DNA of 64,000 nt from Clitoria ternatea (Eukaryota; Streptophyta; Magnoliopsida; Fabales; Fabaceae), in assembly GCA_037962975.1 (NCBI GenBank), contig CM075673.1, positions 23,606,001-23,670,000 of the forward strand. Reading direction: 5' to 3'. A program made the position numbers and the translations under genes. The stretch's first letter is position 1, and every line of letters begins with the position of its first letter. The notes beneath the pieces were generated by a model. The model was not told the origin of the DNA. It saw only the letters and a list, made by a program, of their open reading frames with translations, and did not search any database. Shown one piece after another: positions 45,816 through 56,389 of the stretch.

Positions 45816-45820
45816 ATGAC
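45816..45820. repeat. Right target duplication of the solo LTR (ATGAC)
   Basis: Second copy, directly after TGTCACA. Confidence 0.85.
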
Positions 45821-45941
45821 ACGTGGAAGATAGCATATGATAAGATAAGGTGGCCGACAATCAGATAAAGTAAAGTGGCCGACAATCAGATAAGGTCTTC
45901 AATCTTGATAAGATTCGGATTCTTTTCAGGAACGTGTCTCT
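45816..45941 (-). promoter_or_regulatory. Upstream half of the viral promoter, cut off by the solo LTR
   Basis: Contains the G-box CACGTG (45820-45825) directly at the insertion point and two copies of TTATCTGATTGTCGGCCA (minus strand; plus 45851-45868 and 45876-45893) with a 25-bp period. These are enhancer-like in character; function inferred. Confidence 0.5.
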
Positions 45942-46340
45942 TTAGTCCTTGTAGATACATTCATGACTGGGCCCACAGTTTTCGATCGGATCTTCATCAC
46001 TTGAGTCCTCTTCTGGTTCCTTGTAATGAAAAACCTTATCATCATAGGATTGTTCATCTTTAGCCATTATTATCTGGTAAGCTTCATATGGTCTAGGAAC
46101 CTTTGGGACTTTCTTGATTTCTTCTTCTGGAACTGCTTCAGGTCGATCATAGAACTTTATCCAATCACTTTCAGGAGGGCATATGACATCTACATGACTT
46201 AAAATTGCACATGTTGAATTTCTCTCTTTGAGACTTGAATCTGCCATGTTAACTTCATGAAGATAAATCATTAATTCTTCTTGTGGAAGATCTAGTGCTT
46301 TATAATGATTCATGAACTCTTCAAATTTGGAATAAGTCCT
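45942..46340 (-). pseudogene. Acidic C-terminal segment after the viral polymerase, unknown function
   Basis: Same frame as the preceding segment, beyond TAG 46341-46343: 123 residues from Met 46313, acidic at the end (PEEDSSDEDP). It may be the end of the polyprotein or a separate small ORF. I do not recognise it. Confidence 0.45.
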
Positions 46341-47214
46341 CTAAATGTTCACTTGATTATGAGTGTATAACCTCTTGGTTTGGGGATTCTGAAAATAAGG
46401 CCGGTGAAGCAAAGCTACTGTGTAGAAACTGTAACTTAATTGATCCGTCTTATTTTTCATAAAATCAATCTCTCTTTGCAAGTCTTTTATCCATTTTTCT
46501 AGAGGTTGATACCAGCTCATAAAAGTCTTGATGAGAGAAGAACTATAATCAGGATCTTTGGTTGTTCCCAGGGTATTCATCATAATCCATGTAGGAAATA
46601 TGATGGGATAATTATACATTACTGTCGCACACCACAGATACCACATATCTTCTTCTTGAAAGAGTTTTCCAAGAAAGAGTCCAAAGATGTTCAAGAAAGG
46701 TTTATCAGGATTAAACCAAGTTGTTTTTGGAAGGATTCTGTGTTTTTGGAGGGAAATTGCCAAATAATGAAAGATATAAGTTCTGGCAAAGAGTTTTATC
46801 TCTACAGGTCTTACTCCTTTCATATGTTTGAACTCAGGAGGAAATTGAGGAAATTTGGATGGAGAAGATGATGATGAAGATGGTATTTCGGTGTTCATCA
46901 TGATGAGAGGATAAGAATGAGAGGATGAAATTATTGGGATTGGTTTTTCAAAAGATTGTTTTCTGGATAAATAATCTGGGATCAGATTATTTTTTCCTTG
47001 GATGTGTTTCACAGTAAAGTCATATCTTGAAAACCATTCTTTTAGCCTGAGGATTTGAGGATTTGGTGGAGTTTTGTTTTTGAACTCTAACATTTTTGGA
47101 AATGAAGAGTTATCAAGTTGTACCTCAAATTGGTGACCTCGAAGATGGAAGTCAAACTTTTTGATTCCATATTTGACAGCAAGAGTTTCTTTGTAGGTGG
47201 TATGATAATGAAGT
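46341..47214 (-). pseudogene. RNase H end and C-terminal extension of the endogenous virus
   Basis: A frame with Met at 47093 holds the end of RNase H (FTVKHIQGKNNLIPDYLSRK) and then about 190 residues of a Trp/Tyr-rich extension of unknown function (FPPEFKHMKG, EEDMWYLWCATVMYN). The RNase H middle is broken between 47215 and 47093. Stop TAG at 46341-46343. Confidence 0.7.
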
Positions 47215-48482
47215 TCACCATTGGTGAACTGCCCACTGGCATGTTTGTCCTCCGATTTCTTCTATCAGAACTGCTCCCCAGTGATGATCACTTGCATCTG
47301 TTTGTAATATCATTTTTCCTTCTCTAGGAATTTTCAATGGCGGAGGATTCTTAGCTGTTTCTTTCAGAAATCTAACAGCCTCAGTTTGCTCCTTTCCCCA
47401 TGGTGGTGCATTCTTTTTAAGCACCTTAGAAAGCTTTGAAGTATGATGAGAAATATGAAGGATGAAGTCTCTAACATAATTCAGAATTCCTAAGAATTGT
47501 TGAATTTGTTTGGTAGACATATTCTCATCAGGGAAGTTTGGAAGATCTTCTGCAAGATGAGGCTGAGGATAATATTTTCCTTGAGCAAATCGCATTCCCA
47601 GAAAGTCAACTTCTTTTGTTCCAATTTCAGATTTTCTTGCAGAGAGCATGACTCCATAACTGTTGCAGATAGAATGGAATTGTTGAAGAAGCTGGTTATG
47701 GCTAGCTTCATCAGGAGAGAAGAGTAGGATATCGTCAATGTAGACAAGAGCACTATGTAGGATGGGTTCAAATACTCGAACCATGGCCTTTTGAAATAGT
47801 GATGGGGCAACTTTAAGTCCAAAAGGCAAGACAGTCCACAGATAGTGTCCATTTGGAATGTCGTTTTTGGGCGATCTTCTGGATTTAAGCCTAATTGCCA
47901 AAAACCCAATTTTAAATCGAATTTTGAGAAGATGAAGGCATTTTTAATGTAGGTATATAGTGAGCTAATCTTTGGTATGGGGAACTTATCATCTTTGAGG
48001 AAAAGGTTTAATGGCCTATAGTCAATAACAAGTCTTTTCTTTCCTCTGACTTGTTCTGATCTCTTGTTGACATAGAAGGCCGTGCAAGCCCACTCAGATT
48101 TTGTGGGTTCAATTAATCCTTGCTTCATCAGTTCTTGACATTCTACTTGTGCCATTTTGAGTTCTGAAGGAGACATTCCCGGATGTGTAGCTTTAGTGGG
48201 ATTAACGTCTTCATTCATCTTGAAAGGTAAATTCACATAGAACTCTTCTCTTTTCCACAATGGTTTAGGATGTTGGAAAAGATCATGGCCTTCAGCACAT
48301 AACTTTATCAACTGATCTCGGATCTCTGCAAATTCAGGAGGAACTTTTGCCAAAGAGAAAAGCCTTGGAATTTGACAAAAAGGCTTGAAATTCCTTTTGT
48401 GCTTTACTCCATTTGCAAGAATCTGCAGTTTTTGATTTTTAATCAGGATATCTCTTCCGATCAGTATGTCTTTTTTCGGCAA
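47215..48482 (-). pseudogene. Reverse transcriptase and start of RNase H of the endogenous virus
   Basis: Two overlapping frames. The first (48482 to about 47900) has the protease-RT linker, the RT start with RLVIDYRPLN and KFDLKLGFWQL. After a frameshift near 47900 the second (to 47215) continues with LPFGLKVAPSLFQ, the catalytic YIDD and the connection, and reaches the RNase H start (TDASDHHWGAVL). The enzyme would copy the pregenomic RNA into DNA. It ends at TAG/TGA 47215 in another frameshifted region. RT type fits Caulimoviridae. Confidence 0.88.
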
Positions 48483-48553
48483 GTCTGACCCAATAATTTT
48501 TGTCCAAATTGTGCAGTCTGGGAATATCTTGATTCCGATTTTGGACTTGGTTA

Positions 48554-48955
48554 TTAGATTGGTTTCAAATGATTCTCCATTGGCAGCTTTGAAACTTTGT
48601 TTGTGACTCTTCCAGGCATGGAAGGTAAAATAGTCGGATTCATGAATGTTCTTTGAGCTCCTGTGTCAATAAAGGCGATCACCTTTATAGGAACATCATA
48701 TTTTGATGGGAGGATGTACACCTCAAGATTTGGTAAAGGAGGGAGTTCAGCTGAAGCAATTGTTGGATCTTTCTGCACTTCTTGGATCCTTAGAACTGGG
48801 AAATGTTTTGGCTCGGCTGAACTTTCAGAGTCTACTGAACTTGATGTTTCTTCTTCAGATTCTTCAAGGGCAAAAGCAGTCTTATTATTTGGAGAACTTT
48901 GTTCTTCATAAAGAGATTTAACATCGTCATCTTCTTCTATTGCTAATGTATGCAA
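48554..48955 (-). pseudogene. Aspartic protease segment of the endogenous virus
   Basis: Frame of about 133 residues with an acidic linker and the active-site motif FIDTGAQ near residue 97, the retropepsin signature that cleaves the polyprotein. Entered by a frameshift after the zinc knuckle and left by another frameshift near 48490-48560. Confidence 0.8.
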
Positions 48956-48960
48956 TAGTT

Positions 48961-50733
48961 TTACTGCTTTCTCTTTGTTTTGTGGACAATCTTTGGAGAA
49001 GTGTCCTTTTTTTTACAGATGAAGCATCTCTGGCCCTTGCTCTTTCCTCTGAAGGGTTTTCTTTTAAAGAATCGGAATTTCTTTTTCCTTTTGTATGAGG
49101 ACTTGTTTTTCTTTTCTTTCTTTGTAGAGTGAAGCTTTGAATTTTTACAAACACGGTTTTCTTTGTCACACTTTATCTTCAAATACTTCTTACAAATGCC
49201 CTTGTACTTCTTCCGATTGTTCAGCATCTTATCTATCAAGCTCTGTTGGCTACAGATCTTGTCTAGAGCAACCATTCCTACTTGGTGAATTTCTCCAAGT
49301 GTCATTTCTGTAACATTTTTGTTGGCTGCTTGCAAGATTCTCCACATTTCTTCTTAAAGTTCTTCTGGGAGAGAACTTATATAAGTATTTTTGAGACTTG
49401 GATCATTAAATCCATTCAGCTGATAAAATCTCTGAGACATTCTTTGATAATGTCTTTTGAGATCTGCTTTCTTTAGCGAACAATATCTCATCTCAAAATA
49501 CTCTTTTCTGGCTTCTTTTTCAATCACAGAAATGTCTCCCAGGAAGTGAAATTGGAGAAAATGAATTACATCTGAAATAGGTTGGTTGTGGAGTTGTTCT
49601 TGATTTACCGGACCAATAGATTGATACCATTCTTTGAGAACTCCGGTCATTCTAGCACAAAACTCTTCAATCACCTTATATGATTCTTCATGTTGGACTA
49701 TTTTTGCATCCATCCAGGCCTTGAACTCAAGGAATTTTTTATTCCACTGAGAAGGAGGAATTTCATCTATGGAGAAAAATGAAGACCCAGTGTAAACATG
49801 GGTGTTTATCTCTCTGGGATCTAATCTAGGTGGTGTAGACATTTCTTCTTGTCTTACCATCAGGATTCTTGAAATATCAGCATATTTGTCGTACACAGTT
49901 TCTGCTTCAGTGGAATTCAACTCAGTGTTTTGCCAATCTTCTTCAGAGAAGGTTTCTCCTTGAGTGGATTCATACTCCCCTTCCTTGTTTTGGGAATACA
50001 TCAAAGGCATTACATAGGATAATGGTTTATGTGAAACCATCAAGGAAAGTTTGGGTGTCTGTATAGGAGATTCTTCTGACACAGAATCTTCTTCATCATT
50101 CTTTGTAGGAGGAGGAACAGGTTGTTCCTTTCTCTTCCCAATAGGATCAAACTTTTCTGAGGTAAGGTTTGGAGGAATAAATGGGCTAGGATTTTGTATG
50201 GCTTGAGGAGTGTATGATGCAAAGATTTTTTAGGGTGGTATAAAGTAAGGATCTGGTTCAAAAGAGTTTTCTTTGAGAGAAGGTTTTTGGCTCTTAGAGG
50301 CAACATATCCTCTTAATTCTTCATACTGAGCTTTGACCTTTCTTAGTTCTCTTTCTTTCTCAACAAAGGTGGAGCTGATCCTTTCTCCCTTCAATTTTTG
50401 TACTTCTGCCTCAAGCTGTGCCATTTTTTTCTTTATTTCACAATAATGATCTTGTAGCCTTTGGGACATATTTTTAATCTCCTTATCTAAGGAGTCAGCA
50501 ATCTTGTTAATTTTCTTGTCCATATTCTGCAAGAATTCATTCTGAGCCACAACATTTTCAGTTTGCCAATTCATCACTTCTTCTGCTTGAGTAATTGGCC
50601 TTGTTGATCCATCAGTTTTTACTTCAGAAGGAACCACAAAGGGTCTAGTCTGTATCTTTTTAATAGGATCAACTTTTCTTTCCAAGGAAGGAAAGTTTGC
50701 ATTATAAGAGGCTGAAGTGGACGAGAACATCAT
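48961..50733 (-). pseudogene. Capsid and zinc-knuckle region of the endogenous virus
   Basis: In the same frame as the movement protein. The N-terminal part has a coiled coil of about 90 residues (around 50330-50600). In-frame TAA codons interrupt at 50230-50232 and 49354-49356. The central capsid core (about 49360-49830) carries WNKKFLEFKAWMD and LKEWYQSIG. After it comes a Lys/Arg-rich stretch and the start of a zinc knuckle (CFIC), where the frame breaks beside a run of eight T on the plus strand (about 49006-49014). The role would be particle formation and RNA binding. Called from position, the basic zinc-knuckle end and general resemblance to caulimovirid coat proteins. Confidence 0.75.
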
Positions 50734-50754
50734 ACATGCTTGTGGTATGGTTAT

Positions 50755-52191
50755 CTATTTGGGAAGTGGTTCAATAGGTTTACACTTTTGTACAGGTAAA
50801 GGTTTTGGAGATGGTTTAGTTGGTGGAGGCCATGTGACTAAGGATGGGTCATTAGGTGGTGAAGGGTATTTATATTTTCTGAGGATCTTCAGAGCTTCTT
50901 CATAGAAGGGAAGAGGCTCGTACTTCTTTCTAATTCCAACCCAGGGTCCATTATCAGGATCAGATCTCCTTTCAGGCTTCTTAGGAGATTTGCAAGGAGA
51001 CTTCTTTTTTCTCCTTCTGGGTTCATCATCATCACTGCTATCATCTTCACTACTATCATAGTCCATGTAACAATCACAGTCTGGATCACACATCTCTGGT
51101 GCCACATCCCATATAAAGTGACCATTTATCTTGTCACTATAAATGAGTGTTCCATCAGCTTTAAATGAATAAACAGGAATTTTCTTTTCCTGTTCTCCTA
51201 GGGTGATCATCATGGTTGAGAAGACTGGATTGGTTGAAGAGGAAGAAGATTCTCCTTCAGACTTGAAGATAGTCTTTACTCTACCATCAGTGAGTCTCTT
51301 AAATGATGACTCAGTAGACACTATGGGTTTTGATTGTTTTTTCTGTGCCTCATAGTCACTAATCCATTCCATAGGAATGAGTTTTAGTAACTCTTCTCTA
51401 GGGATTTGCCTGGGAACCTGGATGATTGATGGAGTTTTCTCCTCAGAATTTTCTATCACCATCAAAGCATTTTCTGAGATTTTTGAATCTACTGGAAGAT
51501 CAAAGAGATGATCTTGCACTCTGAATATGATCTGATGATTCAAAGTAGCTTTGAATGCATTCGAGTCTTGGGGGGCTCCTATGAGTTGGACTTGAACTTG
51601 GAATCGGTGTGGAAGAGTCGGATCTTTTAGATGGACATTGAAATTTGGAAATATGGTTAAAACCACACTTCCTGCATTAAGCGTTGTGAGGACTGTGCCA
51701 ATTACTGCATCTTCGTAGTGATGGAAGGTAGAGTCTATAAGAGAGACTCTTGCTGTAACAGGCATGCCTTTTCTTCCATGAAAGGTTAGGATTAACCGAA
51801 CTGCACCTAGATGTAGTGCAACATAACCTTCTTTCTGCCATAATTTGATTAGATCTGGATTTATTTCCAGGTCTACATATTGCTCTGCAGAAGTAGCATG
51901 AAGAGGACAAGAGTCAAGCTTCAAAGTCTGGATTACTTCTTTTACTCCAGGTCTAGGGGTAGAAATAAGCTTTTTTACTGACCAGGTAAAGTTGGATTTA
52001 TGTCTTCTGAAAACATTGTAAGGATTCAGAAGAGGGGGTACAACACTTTCTGTTTGAGCATCCTCTGGGACGAAGGTATACTCAATAAGGTTTTCCAGTT
52101 TGTTTGAAAGGGTCTTTTGACAGGATTCAGGAACAGAAAGAGAAATTTTTGAAGAGAGACTTACAGCGCTGGGACGAGGGTTTTCACTCAT
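50755..52191 (-). CDS. Movement protein of the endogenous virus
   Basis: An uninterrupted frame of 478 residues from MSENPRPSAV to TAG at 50755-50757. The middle part, with GAVRLILTFHGRKG and the following D-S-T...HHYEDA block (about residues 130-210), matches the 30K-type caulimovirid movement protein family (PF01107), whose members form tubules through plasmodesmata for cell-to-cell spread. The C-terminal part is acidic, then Pro/Lys-rich. The frame is the same as that of the capsid region just downstream, separated by this stop, so it was probably the N-terminal part of a longer polyprotein. It is the best preserved piece of the insert. Confidence 0.82.
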   Translation of the reverse strand: MSENPRPSAVSLSSKISLSVPESCQKTLSNKLENLIEYTFVPEDAQTESVVPPLLNPYNVFRRHKSNFTWSVKKLISTPRPGVKEVIQTLKLDSCPLHATSAEQYVDLEINPDLIKLWQKEGYVALHLGAVRLILTFHGRKGMPVTARVSLIDSTFHHYEDAVIGTVLTTLNAGSVVLTIFPNFNVHLKDPTLPHRFQVQVQLIGAPQDSNAFKATLNHQIIFRVQDHLFDLPVDSKISENALMVIENSEEKTPSIIQVPRQIPREELLKLIPMEWISDYEAQKKQSKPIVSTESSFKRLTDGRVKTIFKSEGESSSSSTNPVFSTMMITLGEQEKKIPVYSFKADGTLIYSDKINGHFIWDVAPEMCDPDCDCYMDYDSSEDDSSDDDEPRRRKKKSPCKSPKKPERRSDPDNGPWVGIRKKYEPLPFYEEALKILRKYKYPSPPNDPSLVTWPPPTKPSPKPLPVQKCKPIEPLPK

Positions 52192-52287
52192 GTTTTTAAG
52201 AGATCTTCTTACTCACTCTCAGCTAATAATATTATACCATATTCACCTGCTTCAAGAAAAAGAGATACAATAATTTGATACCGATTA

Positions 52288-52300
52288 GGCTCTGATACCA
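52288..52300 (-). other. tRNA-Met primer binding site of the endogenous virus
   Basis: TGGTATCAGAGCC on the minus strand is the classic sequence complementary to the initiator tRNA-Met 3' end and marks the origin of caulimovirid genomes. It lies 97 bp upstream of the movement-protein start. Confidence 0.93.
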
Positions 52301-52315
52301 CTGCTGGCTGAGAGC

Positions 52316-52388
52316 CTCCTTAACATAAATATAAACACCAAAACATACAGACAATGCATTTTCGGCAACCTCAAGCCTACTCTTGCAA
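52316..52388 (-). repeat. Terminal 73-bp direct repeat of the endogenous virus, upstream copy
   Basis: Identical to 41711-41783 and directly upstream (minus strand) of the primer site. A terminal redundancy of one viral genome opened close to the primer site explains it. Confidence 0.9.
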
Positions 52389-53459
52389 TCATTGCCTAAA
52401 GTCTTGTATGTAATAAGATATAAATCTAAAATCTGATATGAGGCACATACATAATGTAATTTTTTTATGGTTTTTAGTTTGATCGATTAAGCGAGTTTGT
52501 TCCGCTTCGAATCGAACGATGAATGTTCCTATCTAATATAAATTATGTAAAAAAATCTTCTTCTATGAAAACAATCAACACAAAATCTACTTTTTCTTAA
52601 GGAAAAAAAACAAAGAACTTTCTGTTTCTACTAATTGAAGAACCTACCAAGATGGCACCGAACTATTAGAACCTCGTCCTCCATTTCATCCATCAGCTGC
52701 TCTTACATGATGACAACTTTGCTTGTGCTTTGTTCTTTGTTTGGTTGTTTACTCCTTACCTTGTTAAAATATATCATCCTTAAAACTTGTACTCCTAACC
52801 CCTCTATATTATGATCAAACTTTAGCAAATCAACATTGATGACTATTGGTTAAACAGATATGAAGATGTTTGAAAAACTATATAGATAGTAGCTTTTGGT
52901 TTATCGTGATTATGAATTGTTATATTGTATTTCTAAATACAAAGTAAAAAATGGTGATAGATGAGTTCAAGAAAGCCAAACATTTGAACATAATTGTGTC
53001 TTTTTTTTAAGCAGTAAACAAATTTATTTTGAAGTACGAAAAAAAGCATAAAATATAAAGATGGGTACTAGGGGTACCCAAACCTCCTACATAAAGTTTA
53101 CAATGACATGAAACATATCAAAGGTTCCTTTTTCCCTTACAACACAGACATCAAAAGTTTATTCGAAAACAGAGAAGTGGAAAGCCTTAAAATGACAAGA
53201 ACCAAGTTGACACAAATAAAAAAGTTAGAAGATGAAATTCATAAAAATAATAATAATAAAGAACTAAACCAAATCTTAAATTGAAATTAAAAAACTAATT
53301 TAGTATAAAAGTGTTAACTTGATTTTGTCTTGTTTATTATTTTCAAAAAAATTGGTAGATTATAATTTCCTTTAAAAAAATCTTTTGAATCATTGTGATG
53401 GTTTTTGAATTACTTATAAAAATAAAATATCTTTTCAATTCTATCATTTCTAAGTCTTG
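52389..53459. other. AT-rich spacer right of the viral insert
   Basis: About 1 kb of AT-rich sequence without open frames or recognisable repeats. Confidence 0.55.
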
Positions 53460-54980
53460 GTGGGCTAAGGAGAAAGGAAGGAAAGGAATCCATTGGAAGA
53501 ATTAGAAGCATATTACAAGTAAACTTTCAGGGGTCTGGATTTCAAAGATATGGAGTGCTTAAATACAACCTATTTGACTAAGCAAGCTTGGAGGGTTTTG
53601 AACAATCAAGATGCCATTTGGGTCAAGATTTTAAAAGGAAAGTATTTCTCCAGAAACGTCTTTTCTTGACTAACCGAGGAAAAGAAATAGCTCATGAATT
53701 TGGTACAACCTGCTACAAGGAAGGTATGTCCTCCTAAAATTAGGATAGTGGATGGTAGGGGATAAGAGGCAAATATCAATCTTTAGGCACAAATGGTTGT
53801 GGAATGGTAATATATGTTATCCCCAACATAATAGCCAGAACGAATCTGATGTCTACCTTTCTTTTCTCGTAAATCAATTTACTCACTCATGGGACTTTGC
53901 AAAAATTAACCAACTTCTGCCTCAACAATACGTTGATTTGGCTGTATACAAAAGGATGGTGAATATACCATTAAATCTGGATACAAAGCCTTAAAGCTTC
54001 TTACTGATGTACCAAGTCTAGGACCATCTTCCTCTTATTATCCGAGTAAGTCTCTTTGGAAAGCTGTTTGGGAAGCTAGGGTTCCTAAAAAGATTCAAAC
54101 TTTTGTCTGGAAACTATGCCACAATTTACTCCCTGTGAGAGAAAATTTGGTTAAGAGGAAGATTCTCAAGGAATCTAGGTGTCCTATTTGCCTTGGGGGG
54201 AGGAAACCCTGGAACATGTGTTTTTTTAGTGTAATTAGACTAATCCAATTTGGTTTGGAGCTAACATACAGTGTTTTCCTATAAAAAAAAGGGCTAATTC
54301 TATAAAACAATGGTTAGCCTAAAAAATTGATTTGTTTAACACAAAAAGGAAGATTCACAATTCTTGATTATAAAGCTATTTTACACTTTTTGGCACATTT
54401 GGTTAAGCAAAAATAGAAGTAGTTTTCAGGGAATTCTTCCAAACCAATTGCAAGCTCTTAATGTTATACAACATTCAGTGAATGAATATTATAGTGCCCA
54501 AAGCACAAAATAGGTTCAGAAGTCAGGCCTACCTATGCAGCAACTCCTTTCTAGGCGGAGAACACCTCTACCTGGAAAACTAAAGATCAACACGGACATC
54601 TCTTGGAAAGGCCTCTCCCAAAGAGCTACAACAGATATTGTCATTTGAGACCATTAGGGAGACATAATTTTTGGTCAACCTTCGTTCATTTAGGCTACTA
54701 CTATTCTCCAAGCCGAGGCATGAGCGCTAAGGGGGGCGATTATTTTAGGAAGCAATTTAGAATGGAGTGACATTATAATTGAAGCTGATAACTTTAAATT
54801 TGATCATGGCATGTAGGGGAGAATGCAAGTTATAGGAAATTGAATCCTTTATACAAGACATCACCTTAATCCACAAGTCCTTTAGCTCGTGTGGGTTTAT
54901 GTGGACCAATAGAGGAGCGAACATGGCAGTCCATGTAGTGTCACACTTGGCATCTCCAAACTCTCTAGGAAGGAACTGAT
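53460..54980 (+). pseudogene. LINE (non-LTR retrotransposon) ORF2 3' fragment
   Basis: Conceptual translation, in several frames with stops, gives the parts that follow the reverse transcriptase in plant L1-type LINEs: a segment with TKQAWRVLNNQDA and WVKILKGKYFS (about 53575-53650), a zf-RVT region with LWKAVWEARVPKKIQTFVWK and a CPICLGG zinc motif (about 54050-54220), then an RNase H-like start (KINTDISWKGL, about 54585). It is a dead 5'-truncated copy. No poly(A) tail or target duplication was identified. Confidence 0.75.
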
Positions 54981-55498
54981 GGGTGTAACACCCTTGTAAT
55001 TTACGCAATTAAAGTTATCAACAACACATATTAAAGTTTTTACCAATGCATAGATTATCTATAAGATAAATAGAAATATTTAAACAAAACTTTTTTTTAA
55101 AGCATTGATATTAGAAAGATTACATCTGTATATATACATAACTATATATATATACATACATATATATATATAAAGTATACATATGAGTATTTTTGTAAAT
55201 ACAATAGTCCAACAAAATATGTTCAATTAGTTTATCACTGAACTTGTCAGTTACTAGCTATCATCAAGAAAAAAACTCCAAAATCATGAGTAACTGAATA
55301 ATATATAAAAAAGAATTACTCAACCATCAAGCACTACTGGAGTCATAATCAAAATATTGTCCTAAACTAACACTGGTTTATCATAAGTAACCTAAACTTC
55401 CTCGACTGTAGAGTTGCCCCCAGACGAGCCTTCCTTCATGTTCTTATCGTCAGCCTGAGGAGGACCATGAAAAGGATTAGTGTCACAAAGATCTAAAA
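54981..55498. other. Repeat-like spacer before the CACTA element
   Basis: Begins TGTAACACCCTTGTAA near 54985 and has GTGTCACA near 55478, ends reminiscent of a short LTR, but no flanking duplication is visible. Contains a TATA/CATA-rich run at about 55130-55175. Confidence 0.4.
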
Positions 55499-55965
55499 CA
55501 CTACTAAAAAAACCTATTAGCGACGACCCAAACCCGTTGCTAAGTCATGATACTTCCGTCGCTAAACCTATTAGCGACGAAAATTATGACGGACAAGATG
55601 TCGTCACTACAACAATCGTCGCTGACACAACAACGACGAAAAAAGCACCTCGTTACAAAGGTTTCGACGGGGTCACGCTGTCGCTAATAGGGTCCCTATG
55701 TTGGTGACCTACCCCGTCGCTATGAGTGGCTATACAACGACCACTAAACGTCGTCGCTATTACTGGTAGACAGTGACCACACCTTTGCCATCGTTATTGT
55801 TGGCTAGTCAGCAATCATAAGCCGTTGTCGCTATTATTGGCTAGACAACGACCACATATCACCGTCACTATTACTGATAGTTAGCGACTTTGTCAATGTC
55901 GTCGCTATTTTGCTTATATGCTAGCGATGGATTGTGTCTTTTGTTCCGTCGCTAATATTTATTTT
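55499..55965. repeat. CACTA terminal repeat and subterminal repeat field
   Basis: Terminal CACTACTAAAAAAACC, then repeated CCGTCGCTA, ATTAGCGACGA and CGTCGCTATT words. These bind transposase subunits in known CACTA elements. An open frame through the field at 55480-55707 is not considered a gene. Confidence 0.85.
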
Positions 55966-56389
55966 TGTTTTTTTAATTTAATTTTTGTTGATTATTTTTT
56001 AATTGAATGGATTGAATATTATTAGTTAATAATTACAATAATATGAGTTTTCTTCATTGAATTTTAAACTACAAATATCGAATGACATAAAAATTATAAA
56101 AAGAGAATGACATAAAACAAATACTGAATGGAATATGATATAAACTATAAATCAAATATACAATGTATACAATATACAAACAAATGAAGCATAAAAAAGT
56201 AAAATCATGGTGGAGGAGGATCCTGTGGTGGTGGTGGCGGCGGCTGGGAAGTAATGGGAGGTAGCCTCGCCATCAACTGCATAAGTAGCTCCTGCTGCGT
56301 ATCAAGCTGTCGACAAGTCTCGGCCTGTTCCTCCTCGGCCCGTCGTCAGTTTGCCTCGGCCCGTTCCTCCAAAAGCTGCCTCTAGCGTC

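Larger units (their letters stand above)
41711..52388 (-). mobile_element. Endogenous pararetrovirus (Caulimoviridae), near full length, broken, split by a solo LTR
   Basis: Reading on the minus strand from 52388: 73-bp terminal repeat, tRNA-Met primer site, movement protein, capsid, zinc knuckle, protease, reverse transcriptase, RNase H, C-terminal extension, promoter with TATA box, short leader and the second 73-bp repeat. The order MP-CP-PR-RT-RH in what was one polyprotein frame (52191-48961 share one frame, with three stops) fits petuvirus- or florendovirus-like members; genus is not settled. The absence of an integrase and the movement-protein domain separate it from LTR retrotransposons. 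Removing the inserted LTR, its target duplication and one terminal repeat leaves 6,939 bp, a typical genome size. Numerous stops and frameshifts make it a fossil. Confidence 0.88.

Noticed and set aside
52288..52300. Part of a tRNA gene
   Set aside because: Only the 13-base primer complement is present; no cloverleaf around it.
41711..52388. 73-bp flanking repeats as a target-site duplication or as mini LTRs
   Set aside because: Far too long for a target duplication, no TG...CA ends, no integrase in the insert, and they sit in the viral leader next to the primer site; terminal redundancy fits better.
54985..55484. TGTAACACCC...GTGTCACA as a complete short LTR
   Set aside because: No flanking duplication and no matching partner; kept only as a repeat-like spacer.
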